This document shows, in pieces, positions 1 to 7,211 of a DNA stretch of 39,210 nt. Made by a program: the position numbers and the translations under genes. Source of the DNA: Anaerolineae bacterium (GTDB lineage Bacteria; Chloroflexota; Anaerolineae; Anaerolineales; Villigracilaceae); NCBI GenBank assembly GCA_018645405.1, contig JABGOQ010000111.1, forward strand, positions 1 through 39,210. Direction: 5' to 3'. Each line of letters opens with the position of its first letter. Position 1 is the first letter of the stretch. The notes under the pieces are model-generated. The model was not told the origin of the DNA. It was given only the letters and a program-made list of their open reading frames with translations, and did not search any database.

Positions 1-60
1 TACAGTTACCAGCTCAGCGCGGTATAAATCAAATATACGGGTATAAATTTCGTCCCAAAA
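1..60 (+). repeat. Dispersed repeat B, copy 1
   Basis: First of four same-strand copies of a repeat with core AGCTCAGCGCGGTATAAAT, then CAAATATACG and GGTATAAATTTCGTCC. It matches the copy at 22421-22480 at nearly every one of 60 positions. The core holds two direct GGTATAAAT units 19 bp apart. The left window edge may truncate the unit. It lies about 190 bp upstream of a comM remnant, as the copy near 38.4 kb also does. Confidence 0.85.
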
Positions 61-192
61 TGACAGTGACTGCGTAGTTTTTTACCGCCAGATATGGGGG
101 CGTTTGGCTATGAACAATAGAAAACCCGTAAATCTTGTGGCATACTGGTTTATGGGAATGAACAAGCAAAAAAACGATAAATGACCATGCCG

Positions 193-228
193 CGCTCCTC
201 ATATCCAAGTGATGTGGGGAGTGTTTTT
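193..228 (+). terminator. Hairpin C, copy 1 (terminator-like)
   Basis: Imperfect stem CGCTCCTCATAT / ATGTGGGGAGTG followed by a T run. It belongs to the same family as the hairpins at 22522-22550 and 32475-32503, which also lie downstream of a repeat B copy. Confidence 0.6.
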
Positions 229-248
229 ATTATGCTAAGAGTGAGTAA

Positions 249-707
249 TTAGGCGTTGCCGCGATGAATCCCTGCTCTTGAGGTTTCCATTGAAGCGATA
301 CAAAAGCCTGCACCTGCTCACACCAAATTGTTACGCGAGTCCAAAAGCGGATTTCAGGTCCCAAGCTCGACAGGATACACCTCCACATCGAAGTGTCGCG
401 GATGGATTTTGAGAAGTTCTTTGACAACAGGCGCGGGGAATCGTCGGATGAGATTCGTGTTGGGGCGGAGCAAGCAAGACAATATCACCGCACGTGTTTA
501 GTTGGTCTTAGCAACGGGGTGATGACGAATGCCGATATGCGCGTGGCTGAAGTACGTCAATTCTGCGAATTAGATGATGCAGGTCAACAGCTCATCAAAG
601 CTGCAATGACCCAGATTCAATTTTCCGCACGAGCTTATCACCGTATCCTGAAATTAGTGCGTACAATCGCAAGTTTGGCAGAGGATAAGAAATACTGCTT
701 AGCATGA
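249..707 (+). pseudogene. comM: comM (yifB) 3'-end remnant, two in-frame stops
   Basis: The reading frame carries a ComM (Mg-chelatase-like AAA+ ATPase, YifB family) C-terminal part. It starts with Val-Ala-Ala-Met-Asn-Pro-Cys just inside the zinc-binding motif and runs through the conserved segment with GVMTNADMRV and SARAYHRILKL. In-frame stops at 279-281 and 291-293 break it. The first two cysteines of the motif are degraded, while the CTC pair survives. The AAA+ core is absent, and the extreme C-terminus diverges after about 690. The DNA is clearly homologous to the fragment at 38521-39009 and in the same orientation. This is a gene remnant, not a functional gene. ComM is a branch-migration helicase used in natural transformation, and the gene is a known integration target (for example Acinetobacter resistance islands). 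Confidence 0.85.
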
Positions 708-843
708 GTGGGGAAGTGTGTTTATTTGAAGCCTCGTAGATAAAGTTTTCTTTTTATAAATGGCAGATGGATGGATAACTTGCCCGAGGAAAAAGCTCTT
801 CATAAGAAGCTCCGATTTAATTTAATATGATGTTGTTGTGATG

Positions 844-869
844 ATATCTTTTTGCCTTCGAAAAGATAT
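844..869. promoter_or_regulatory. Inverted repeat overlapping the -35 region
   Basis: Perfect 9-bp arms ATATCTTTT (844-852) and AAAAGATAT (861-869), 8-bp spacer. The right arm touches the -35 hexamer of the operon promoter, so it could be a second regulator site. Function is inferred from position only. Confidence 0.45.
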
Positions 870-897
870 TGACAAAAATTAGACATAACTCTATAAT
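869..897 (+). promoter_or_regulatory. Sigma-70 type promoter of the sulfosugar operon
   Basis: TTGACA at 869-874 and TATAAT at 892-897, separated by 17 bp: a full consensus match. Predicted transcription start is near 904, inside the left arm of the palindrome at 902-940 and about 58 bp before the ROK regulator start codon. A consensus promoter with an overlapping operator fits tight repression rather than activation. Confidence 0.8.
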
Positions 898-901
898 GCG
901 A

Positions 902-940
902 GACATATTTATTTTTTCATCTTGAAAAAATAAATATGTC
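902..940. promoter_or_regulatory. Perfect 39-bp palindromic operator
   Basis: Arms GACATATTTATTTTTTC (902-918) and its exact reverse complement (924-940) around the spacer ATCTT. The AT-rich TTATTT/AAATAA character resembles operators of ROK-family repressors such as NagC/Mlc. It sits at the predicted +1, directly upstream of the ROK gene, and no run of T follows, so an operator fits better than a terminator. Autoregulation by the ROK protein is the simplest reading. Confidence 0.75.
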
Positions 941-961
941 AACCAATTTAGGATTTGTTCT

Positions 962-2209
962 ATGGCGCAGGCAAACTTGCAAGGCAGTAATATAAATTTG
1001 GTTAAGCAACATAACTTACAGGCGATTCTTTTGAATCTCCTGTATGAGCCGGGTTTATCACGTAGCCATTTGGCAAAGCAAACCAACCTTTCTAATACAA
1101 CTATTACTAATTTGATAGCAGAGCTTATTGAGCAAGGTATTGTGAGAGAGAAAGTTGCTAATAGTGATGAGCAAGATATGTTACGCCCTGTTGGTCGTCC
1201 GCGTACAAGTGTTTGTCTTGAACCTAATGCACGATTCGTAATTGGGGTTCATATTGGTATCGGTATATTCCGAGTAGCAATAGCTAATTTGCGCTCTGAA
1301 ATTATCCATAGTCAAGTATATAGTTTTGATGTCAATTCTCCTCCGCCCGATGTGTTGAACCAAATCGTATCCGCTATAGAATCTACGATTACTGAAAGTA
1401 GTTTTGAAAAACAGAGTTTACTTGGCATTGGGGTTGGTGCTTCTGGCCTAGTGGATTTCACTACAGGTGTTAATCTGCTAGCGCCAAACTTAAACTGGCA
1501 CGATGTTCCTCTACGAGAATATTTGCAAGAAAAACTCTCGTTGCCTGTAATTGTAGACAATAATGTGCGTGCCATGGCCATAGGAGAAACCTATTTTGGT
1601 GCTGGGCGTGGAGTTGATTCTGTGGCTTTTGTGTACGGGAGAACGGGGGTAGGCGCTGGTCTGACCTTCAAGGGCCAAGTATTCCGAGGTAGCTCTAAGG
1701 GAGCGGGTGAGATTGGGCATAATGCTATGTTGCTACAGGGTGGTGAACCTTGCCGCTGTGGGAACAGCGGGTGTCTGGAAACACTTGTCTCCGAATCTGC
1801 TATTTTGCGGCAAGCGGAAAATATCGCAAGGATAAATCCAGAGGGAATTCTTGCAACCCTGTTTAGCCAAGCTTCTGATAACCCTCCCATCGAATGTGTC
1901 TTTGATGCTGCTCGGCAAGGTGATATACAAGTACAAAAAATGATAGAAGAGCGTGGCTATTATCTTGGGATAGCCCTCACTAATTTGGTTAATTTGTTTA
2001 ACCCCGAACTTATTTTACTTGGAGGGATATTTTCTCGTGGGGATGATTTATTCATCAAACCTGTCATGCAAACGATTCAACAAAGAGCATTTGGGGGATT
2101 GGGGAAAAACGTACGAGTTCAAGCCGCTAGCTTTGGGTGGAAGTCTGGTGTTACAGGAGCGGCAGCTTTGGCATTACTTCACTTTTTTTACCAGCAAATT
2201 GAAATTTGA
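962..2209 (+). CDS. ROK-family transcriptional repressor
   Basis: 415 aa. An N-terminal winged helix-turn-helix (about residues 15-65, with LSRSHLAKQTNLSNTTITNL as recognition region) is followed by a sugar-kinase-like ROK domain. The ROK zinc motif CRCGNSGCLE is present near residue 260, and the glycine-rich phosphate-binding segments typical of the fold are recognisable. NagC/XylR/Mlc-type members bind DNA until a sugar or sugar phosphate releases them. As first gene of the operon, behind a consensus promoter overlapped by a perfect palindrome, it is the likely local regulator of sulfosugar use. The inducer is unknown; a sulfosugar or sulfosugar-derived metabolite is inferred from the genes downstream. 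The next gene starts 16 bp after the stop. Confidence 0.92.
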   Translation: MAQANLQGSNINLVKQHNLQAILLNLLYEPGLSRSHLAKQTNLSNTTITNLIAELIEQGIVREKVANSDEQDMLRPVGRPRTSVCLEPNARFVIGVHIGIGIFRVAIANLRSEIIHSQVYSFDVNSPPPDVLNQIVSAIESTITESSFEKQSLLGIGVGASGLVDFTTGVNLLAPNLNWHDVPLREYLQEKLSLPVIVDNNVRAMAIGETYFGAGRGVDSVAFVYGRTGVGAGLTFKGQVFRGSSKGAGEIGHNAMLLQGGEPCRCGNSGCLETLVSESAILRQAENIARINPEGILATLFSQASDNPPIECVFDAARQGDIQVQKMIEERGYYLGIALTNLVNLFNPELILLGGIFSRGDDLFIKPVMQTIQQRAFGGLGKNVRVQAASFGWKSGVTGAAALALLHFFYQQIEI

Positions 2210-2225
2210 GTCATAACGAGGAAAA

Positions 2226-3578
2226 ATGACATCTCTTAAAATAGGATTTCTCCCTCTAGTTCGAAGCACTTTTGATATTCCCTTTGCAGAGCAAATGATC
2301 AACGATGCAAAGAGTGCCCTACTTACTACCGGTTTCCAATTGGAAGAACCTGAGCAGCCAATCAGTGATCTTGCTATTGCTCAAGAAATAGCTCTCAAGT
2401 TTGCAGATATGCCCATAGATTTATTGCTGATCTTCCAAGCCTCCTTTGCCGATAGCACAATGGTGGTTGAGTTGGTGCAATCTATTGATGCACCAATTTT
2501 CCTGTGGGCTGTCCCAGAAGATTGGACTGGCGGACGCCTGCGGCTAAACTCCTTATGCGGGATCAATCTTGCGGGGCATGCACTTAAACTCAGGAAATAT
2601 CAATATGACTATGCTTATGCCCTGCCAGATGATGCAGAAGCGCTGAATAAAATTCGTGATCTGGCTAGGGTAGGGGCGCTGCGACGACATCTCAAATCCG
2701 CACGCTTGGGCGTAGTTGGAGAACACCCAGAAGGCATGGATACCTGTCACCTGGACGAAGCTCAATTAAAGGAAATCTTTGGGGTGCAAATCCAGCATAT
2801 TGAGTTGGATGGTGTTTTCTCTCGTTCTCGCGCTATTCCAGAAACAACAATCGATCAGACGCGTAATGTGCTTGATCTTAAGTTGGACAATTTATCTACA
2901 CTTGATCAGACCCCGTTAAATGGCACCCTAAGCATCTACAATGCTCTGAAAGATATCTCCGCTGAAGAAAAGCTGGACGGCCTGGCTGTGCGTTGCTGGC
3001 CTGAATTTTTTACCGATATGGGATGTGCGGCTTGTGGTGCCATGTCTATGCTCAGTGATGGATTTGAGATGGATGCCCCCCTACCATGCAGCTGTGAAGC
3101 GGATATTAATGGCACCCTAACGCAATTTATTTTACAGAATCTTGCAGGAGCTCCTGCCTTTGGCACCGATATCGTTGGCGTAGATCAGGAACAAGACCTG
3201 GTAGCTCTCTGGCATTGTGGATTAGCTCCTTTAACGATGGCAGACCCAAATATCCCCGCGCAAGGCGGATTACATTCTAACAGAAATGTACCACTGGTCA
3301 TGGACTTTACTCTCAAGCCGGGAGTGGTTACCTTCGCTCGCATTAGCCAAGCCACAGGAGAGCTACGTCTGGTATTAGGAAAAGGTGAAATGTTGGCCGT
3401 TCCCAAGCCTTTTAGTGGTACTTCAGGTACGATGAAACTCGATTACTCAGCCCAAAAGTTTCTTGACATGTTAATGTTTGAAGGGTTGGAACATCATATA
3501 TCTCTTGTTTATGGAGACTACATACATTTGCTAAAGACCTTTGCGAAACTCGTTGGGTTGCCTATATTGACTATCTAG
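2226..3578 (+). CDS. L-fucose/arabinose isomerase-like protein, candidate sulfosugar isomerase
   Basis: 450 aa, member of the L-fucose isomerase-related superfamily (aldose-ketose isomerases using Mn2+). The metal ligands of the family are visible: Glu260 in RCWPEF, Asp293 in CEADINGT, and a His of the pair 423-424 in GLEHHISLVYGD. It starts after a good RBS (CGAGGAAAA), 16 bp behind the ROK gene. E. coli FucI is about 590 aa, so this is the shorter branch seen in many uncharacterised sugar clusters. The proposed role is sulfoquinovose to 6-deoxy-6-sulfofructose, needed before the downstream transaldolase. That is inferred from context: the sulfoquinovose isomerases I know of from described pathways belong to other families. 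It could instead act on another aldose. Confidence 0.8.
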   Translation: MTSLKIGFLPLVRSTFDIPFAEQMINDAKSALLTTGFQLEEPEQPISDLAIAQEIALKFADMPIDLLLIFQASFADSTMVVELVQSIDAPIFLWAVPEDWTGGRLRLNSLCGINLAGHALKLRKYQYDYAYALPDDAEALNKIRDLARVGALRRHLKSARLGVVGEHPEGMDTCHLDEAQLKEIFGVQIQHIELDGVFSRSRAIPETTIDQTRNVLDLKLDNLSTLDQTPLNGTLSIYNALKDISAEEKLDGLAVRCWPEFFTDMGCAACGAMSMLSDGFEMDAPLPCSCEADINGTLTQFILQNLAGAPAFGTDIVGVDQEQDLVALWHCGLAPLTMADPNIPAQGGLHSNRNVPLVMDFTLKPGVVTFARISQATGELRLVLGKGEMLAVPKPFSGTSGTMKLDYSAQKFLDMLMFEGLEHHISLVYGDYIHLLKTFAKLVGLPILTI

Positions 3579-3588
3579 AGGAGGTGAT
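3579..3588 (+). promoter_or_regulatory. Unusually strong Shine-Dalgarno without a start codon
   Basis: AGGAGGTGAT, ten bases complementary to the 16S 3' end, begins immediately after the isomerase stop codon. No ATG, GTG or TTG follows at working distance. The next gene has its own AAGGAG farther down. It may be a remnant of a lost gene start or a ribosome-binding element in the 81-bp intercistronic region. Confidence 0.5.
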
Positions 3589-3659
3589 ACCCTGAGAAAA
3601 AGATAATTTGCACTTAGCTTAAAACCATCAAATAATAATAATAAGGAGAATACAAAAAA

Positions 3660-5003
3660 ATGAAAATCAGAAATTTGTTTGTTATGTTGCTTCTAACTGC
3701 GGTTCTATTGGCCTCATGTGCGCCAGCTGCTGTTGAAGAGCCTGCCCCGGTTGAAGAGCCAGCCCCTGCCGAAGAAGCAGCCCCCGCCGAAGAACCTGTT
3801 GAAGAAGAGCCTGCTATGGAAGCTGTTGAATTGCGTTTTTCATACTACGCCGATGGTGTTGAAGCCGACGTGATGCAACCCCTCTTGGATGAATTCATGG
3901 TTGCCAATCCTGAGATCACTATCGTGCTAGACGTGGTTCCCTATTCAACAATTGACGAGCAATTGCCCGTTCAGGTGGAAACAGGGGAAGGTCCCGATAT
4001 GGCCCGCATCACTAACTTTGGTGCTTACAATGGAAAATTACTAGATCTTCGCCCCCTCTTGGATGATGCAGCTTATTATGAAGCTAACTTCCCCGCCCCA
4101 ATTTTGAGTGCACTTGGCTATGGTGGTTTCCCTGATGCTTTCACTGTGACAGCCCCTTATGTCAATGCAACTTTGTTTGAGCAGGCTGGTGTTGAATTGC
4201 TTGGCGAGGGTGCTACCTGGGCTGAGTGGACTGAAGCAACCAAAGCCGTTGCTGAAGCCACTGGTGTTCAGTACGCTATCTCTATTGATCGCACCGGTCA
4301 TCGCTATGCTGGTCCCGCTTTGAGCATGGGAGCAACCCTAATCGACGCTGATGGTAATTTCACAGTAACAGATCCTGGCTTTGGCGCCTTTGCCGAAGTG
4401 ATTAAGGGTTGGCATGACGATGGTATTACCCCCTCTGAAGTATGGTTGGTAGGCGATAGCCTAAACAATTGTATTGACTTCTTCAAGAGTGGCGACTTGG
4501 TCATGTGTATGTCCGGTTCCTGGCAGATCAACGGTTTAGCTGGTGATGTTGGCGATGCTTTCGACTGGGTAGTAGTACCAAACCCAACCGGTGATGGTGG
4601 TTCAACAGGTGTAGCTGGTGGCTCAGCCGTAGTCGCTTTTGCAGACACCGAACACCCCGAAGCAGTTGCTAAGGTGATGGAATTCCTGGCGCAGGAAGAA
4701 AACTATGCCGCTTTCTCAGCCGGTACACTGGCTTTGCCTGCTCATACAGGTGCAGCAGCTACTGGTATTGAATTCGAAACAGATGATGCCTCCGTGCTAG
4801 GCGCTTTGGCAGCTTTCACCGCCGAAGTACCCAAATTGCAAGATGCTGCAGTAGGTCTTAACGTACATCCGTATGCCTTTGCCTACTATCGCAACTCAGC
4901 TAATCGCATTGGGCAATATCTGACCGACGAACTCACCCTTGACGAGGCACTTGAACGTCTCCAACAGGATATTAATGATGCTATCGCTGAAGCCGGCGGA
5001 TAG
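3660..5003 (+). CDS. ABC transporter solute-binding lipoprotein (family 1)
   Basis: 447 aa. A lipoprotein signal peptide ends in the lipobox LASC with Cys20 as the lipidation site, followed by a Pro/Glu/Ala-rich linker (about residues 21-55) that tethers the domain to the outer face of the membrane. The rest is an extracellular sugar-binding protein of family 1 (MalE-like). The RBS AAGGAG is well placed. Directly upstream of two MalF/MalG-type permeases, it should deliver the operon's substrate. The Agrobacterium sulfoquinovosyl-glycerol binding protein SmoF belongs to the same broad family, so that ligand is plausible, but specificity cannot be read from the sequence. Confidence 0.93.
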   Translation: MKIRNLFVMLLLTAVLLASCAPAAVEEPAPVEEPAPAEEAAPAEEPVEEEPAMEAVELRFSYYADGVEADVMQPLLDEFMVANPEITIVLDVVPYSTIDEQLPVQVETGEGPDMARITNFGAYNGKLLDLRPLLDDAAYYEANFPAPILSALGYGGFPDAFTVTAPYVNATLFEQAGVELLGEGATWAEWTEATKAVAEATGVQYAISIDRTGHRYAGPALSMGATLIDADGNFTVTDPGFGAFAEVIKGWHDDGITPSEVWLVGDSLNNCIDFFKSGDLVMCMSGSWQINGLAGDVGDAFDWVVVPNPTGDGGSTGVAGGSAVVAFADTEHPEAVAKVMEFLAQEENYAAFSAGTLALPAHTGAAATGIEFETDDASVLGALAAFTAEVPKLQDAAVGLNVHPYAFAYYRNSANRIGQYLTDELTLDEALERLQQDINDAIAEAGG

Positions 5004-5024
5004 AACGAAAGGTTAAGTTTTTAG

Positions 5025-5067
5025 GTGTAGGGGCACATATCTGAATTTCAGGTCTGTGCCTCTACAC
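5025..5067 (+). promoter_or_regulatory. Intercistronic hairpin between binding protein and permease genes
   Basis: GTGTAGGGGCACA (5025-5037) pairs with TGTGCCTCTACAC (5055-5067), with one G-T wobble. It has no T run. Hairpins here are common in binding-protein operons, where they stabilise the upstream mRNA so that the binding protein outnumbers the permeases. Confidence 0.7.
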
Positions 5068-5089
5068 ACAAGTTTGGGTTAGGTGTGCT

Positions 5090-6103
5090 ATGACTGTACG
5101 CTCTTTAGCAAAATCTATCAAGGATACAAACGAAAAAATATCGAATGCAATCCTTAATTTTTTTGTCTCGACCTTCGATTTAATCTTCGGCACGATTCAA
5201 CGATGGGTCGGAGTTCGCGGTATGCCTTATGTTTTTGTGCTACCGAACTTACTCATATTTGGGATATTCATTCTGTTCCCGATGTTACTCAACTTTGTTT
5301 ATGCTTTCACAGGAGGTACTGAGTTTTTTCCTGACCAGCGCCCCTGGGTGGGGACAGCTAATTTCGAACAACTTCTAACCTGTGAGAGTTTTCTAGATCC
5401 TAATACGTGTCGCGAAGATCTTTTCTGGCGATCCGTATTCAATACAGCTGGGTACGTTACCTTCCAGGTTGGCCTGATGGTGCTTATGTCGCTTATTACG
5501 GCTGTTGTGCTAAACCAAAATATCAAAGCACGCGGTTTTTTTCGCAGCGTATATTTTTACCCCGTATTATTGTCTCCGATTGTTGTTGCCTTGATCTGGA
5601 GATGGATTCTTCAGGAAAATGGTCTTTTCAATGGAATCCTGGTAGCGCTAGGAAATGACAAAATTCCTTTTCTGGTGAATGCTCAATGGGGTAGATTTTG
5701 GGTGGTGATTATCAGCGTTTGGGCATTCATGGGGTTTTATACTTTGATACTCCTTGCTGGATTACAAGCTATACCAGCTGATCTATATGAAGCCGCGTCC
5801 ATCGATGGAGCAAATAATTGGGACACTTTTTTTAGAATTACCTTGCCTCTTTTGATGCCTTCAATGGTGGTCGTATTAGTGCTTTCGCTGATACGAGCCG
5901 TGCAAATATTCGACTTGGTTTTTGCTTTTACAGGTGGAGGTCCAGGAACAGCGACGCTGTACTTGGTTCAATATATTTATAGTAAAGGCTTTGCAAGTCC
6001 AAGCAGACAATTTGGGTTGGCAGCTGCCGCATCACTACTTATGGCTAGTGTGCTGATTGTGTTGACCCTGATTCAGCAATTTTTGCAACGCGAGGAGGAA
6101 TAA
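5090..6103 (+). CDS. ABC sugar transporter permease, MalF type
   Basis: 337 aa with an N-terminal cytoplasmic stretch of about 50 residues, then six predicted membrane segments. The EAA loop that docks the ATPase is clear (EAASIDGANNWDTFFRITLP, about residues 230-250). It forms the inner-membrane channel with the next gene, which starts after a single base. The sugar is unspecified by sequence; sulfosugar uptake is inferred from the operon. Confidence 0.93.
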   Translation: MTVRSLAKSIKDTNEKISNAILNFFVSTFDLIFGTIQRWVGVRGMPYVFVLPNLLIFGIFILFPMLLNFVYAFTGGTEFFPDQRPWVGTANFEQLLTCESFLDPNTCREDLFWRSVFNTAGYVTFQVGLMVLMSLITAVVLNQNIKARGFFRSVYFYPVLLSPIVVALIWRWILQENGLFNGILVALGNDKIPFLVNAQWGRFWVVIISVWAFMGFYTLILLAGLQAIPADLYEAASIDGANNWDTFFRITLPLLMPSMVVVLVLSLIRAVQIFDLVFAFTGGGPGTATLYLVQYIYSKGFASPSRQFGLAAAASLLMASVLIVLTLIQQFLQREEE

Positions 6104-6104
6104 G

Positions 6105-7157
6105 ATGGGTAAAATTTTGAATTTTCTCACCCGCACTCGAGGGAATGGCAAGTTACATATCACCGATTTTCTAACTTATCTTTACCTCATACTAGGGGTA
6201 ATCGTTATGTTCGGGCCGGTAATCTGGTTGGTGCTTTCCTCCTTTAAAACTTCGGGCGAAGTGGTCAAGTTTCCCCCACGTTTGTTACCCTACCGTCAAA
6301 AAACGGTAGAGGTTGTTGGATATGAAGAACCTCTGCCGATGTTCATTGTCACTCTTGAAGATGGTTCTACAGCTGAATTGGCTCAAATACGTCGGGTTGG
6401 TTTGGAGAGGCAGTTAATTGACCCGAACGATCCAGACGAGATTTTCAAAGTAAGGCTTGAAGAAACAGCCCCGGTAGAATACGTTTCGTTTGGTTTGGAT
6501 AATTTTGTTGAAGGCATCGAAAGCTTTAATTTTGCGCGTTACCTATTCAATAGTGTCGTTGTAACTGTCTTTGCAACATTGCTAACATTGCTGGTTAACA
6601 GTATGGCAGCTTTTGCCCTGAGCAAATATAAATTCCGTGGGCGTACAACGATTTTCTTAATAATGATCAGCACCTTGATGGTGCCCCTCTCCGTGGTGCT
6701 TGTGCCGGTTTTCCTCGTAATCACAAAGGTTGGGTGGAACAACAATCTTTTGGGTGTGATCGTGCCAGGCGCTGCAACCCCAACAGGCATGTTCTTATTA
6801 CGTCAATATATGCTCACTATCCCCGATGAATTGCTTGATGCCGCCCGTATAGACGGTGCTAGTGAATGGCGTATCTATTCACAAATCATCTTGCCATTGG
6901 CTAAACCGGCTCTGGCTGTATTAACTATTTTCTCGGTAATGTGGCGCTGGAACGACTTCCTTTGGCCGTTGATTGTACTCAGTCGTAACGAGGTATTCAC
7001 CCTGCAGGTTGGGCTCAACTCCTTTCAGGGTGAGTTAAATGTGCAGTGGCATTTGATTCTAGCCATGACAGTACTTACCCTCCTCCCCATCACTATCGTC
7101 TTTGCTTTCCTGCAAAAATATATCACTACAGGTATAGCGACGACTGGCTTGAAATAG
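6105..7157 (+). CDS. ABC sugar transporter permease, MalG type, with extended periplasmic loop
   Basis: 350 aa, six predicted membrane segments, EAA loop LDAARIDGASEWRIYSQIIL. Between the first and second membrane segments there is an unusually long hydrophilic region (about residues 48-135, rich in charged residues), much longer than in classical MalG. It should face outside and may contact the binding protein. No ABC ATPase gene follows here or elsewhere in the window, so the pair probably uses a shared MsmK/UgpC-type ATPase encoded elsewhere. Confidence 0.92.
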   Translation: MGKILNFLTRTRGNGKLHITDFLTYLYLILGVIVMFGPVIWLVLSSFKTSGEVVKFPPRLLPYRQKTVEVVGYEEPLPMFIVTLEDGSTAELAQIRRVGLERQLIDPNDPDEIFKVRLEETAPVEYVSFGLDNFVEGIESFNFARYLFNSVVVTVFATLLTLLVNSMAAFALSKYKFRGRTTIFLIMISTLMVPLSVVLVPVFLVITKVGWNNNLLGVIVPGAATPTGMFLLRQYMLTIPDELLDAARIDGASEWRIYSQIILPLAKPALAVLTIFSVMWRWNDFLWPLIVLSRNEVFTLQVGLNSFQGELNVQWHLILAMTVLTLLPITIVFAFLQKYITTGIATTGLK

Positions 7158-7211
7158 CTCGCTTTTGATGAGTAATTTTAGGTGTGATACCGTTCAACAC
7201 TGGAGCATTAA

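Noticed and set aside
1..60. CRISPR array made of the four repeat B copies
   Set aside because: Copies are 6-22 kb apart with genes between them; no regular spacers and no cas genes.
902..940. Rho-independent terminator at the operon leader palindrome
   Set aside because: No T run follows the stem and it sits at the predicted +1 of a consensus promoter, which fits an operator.
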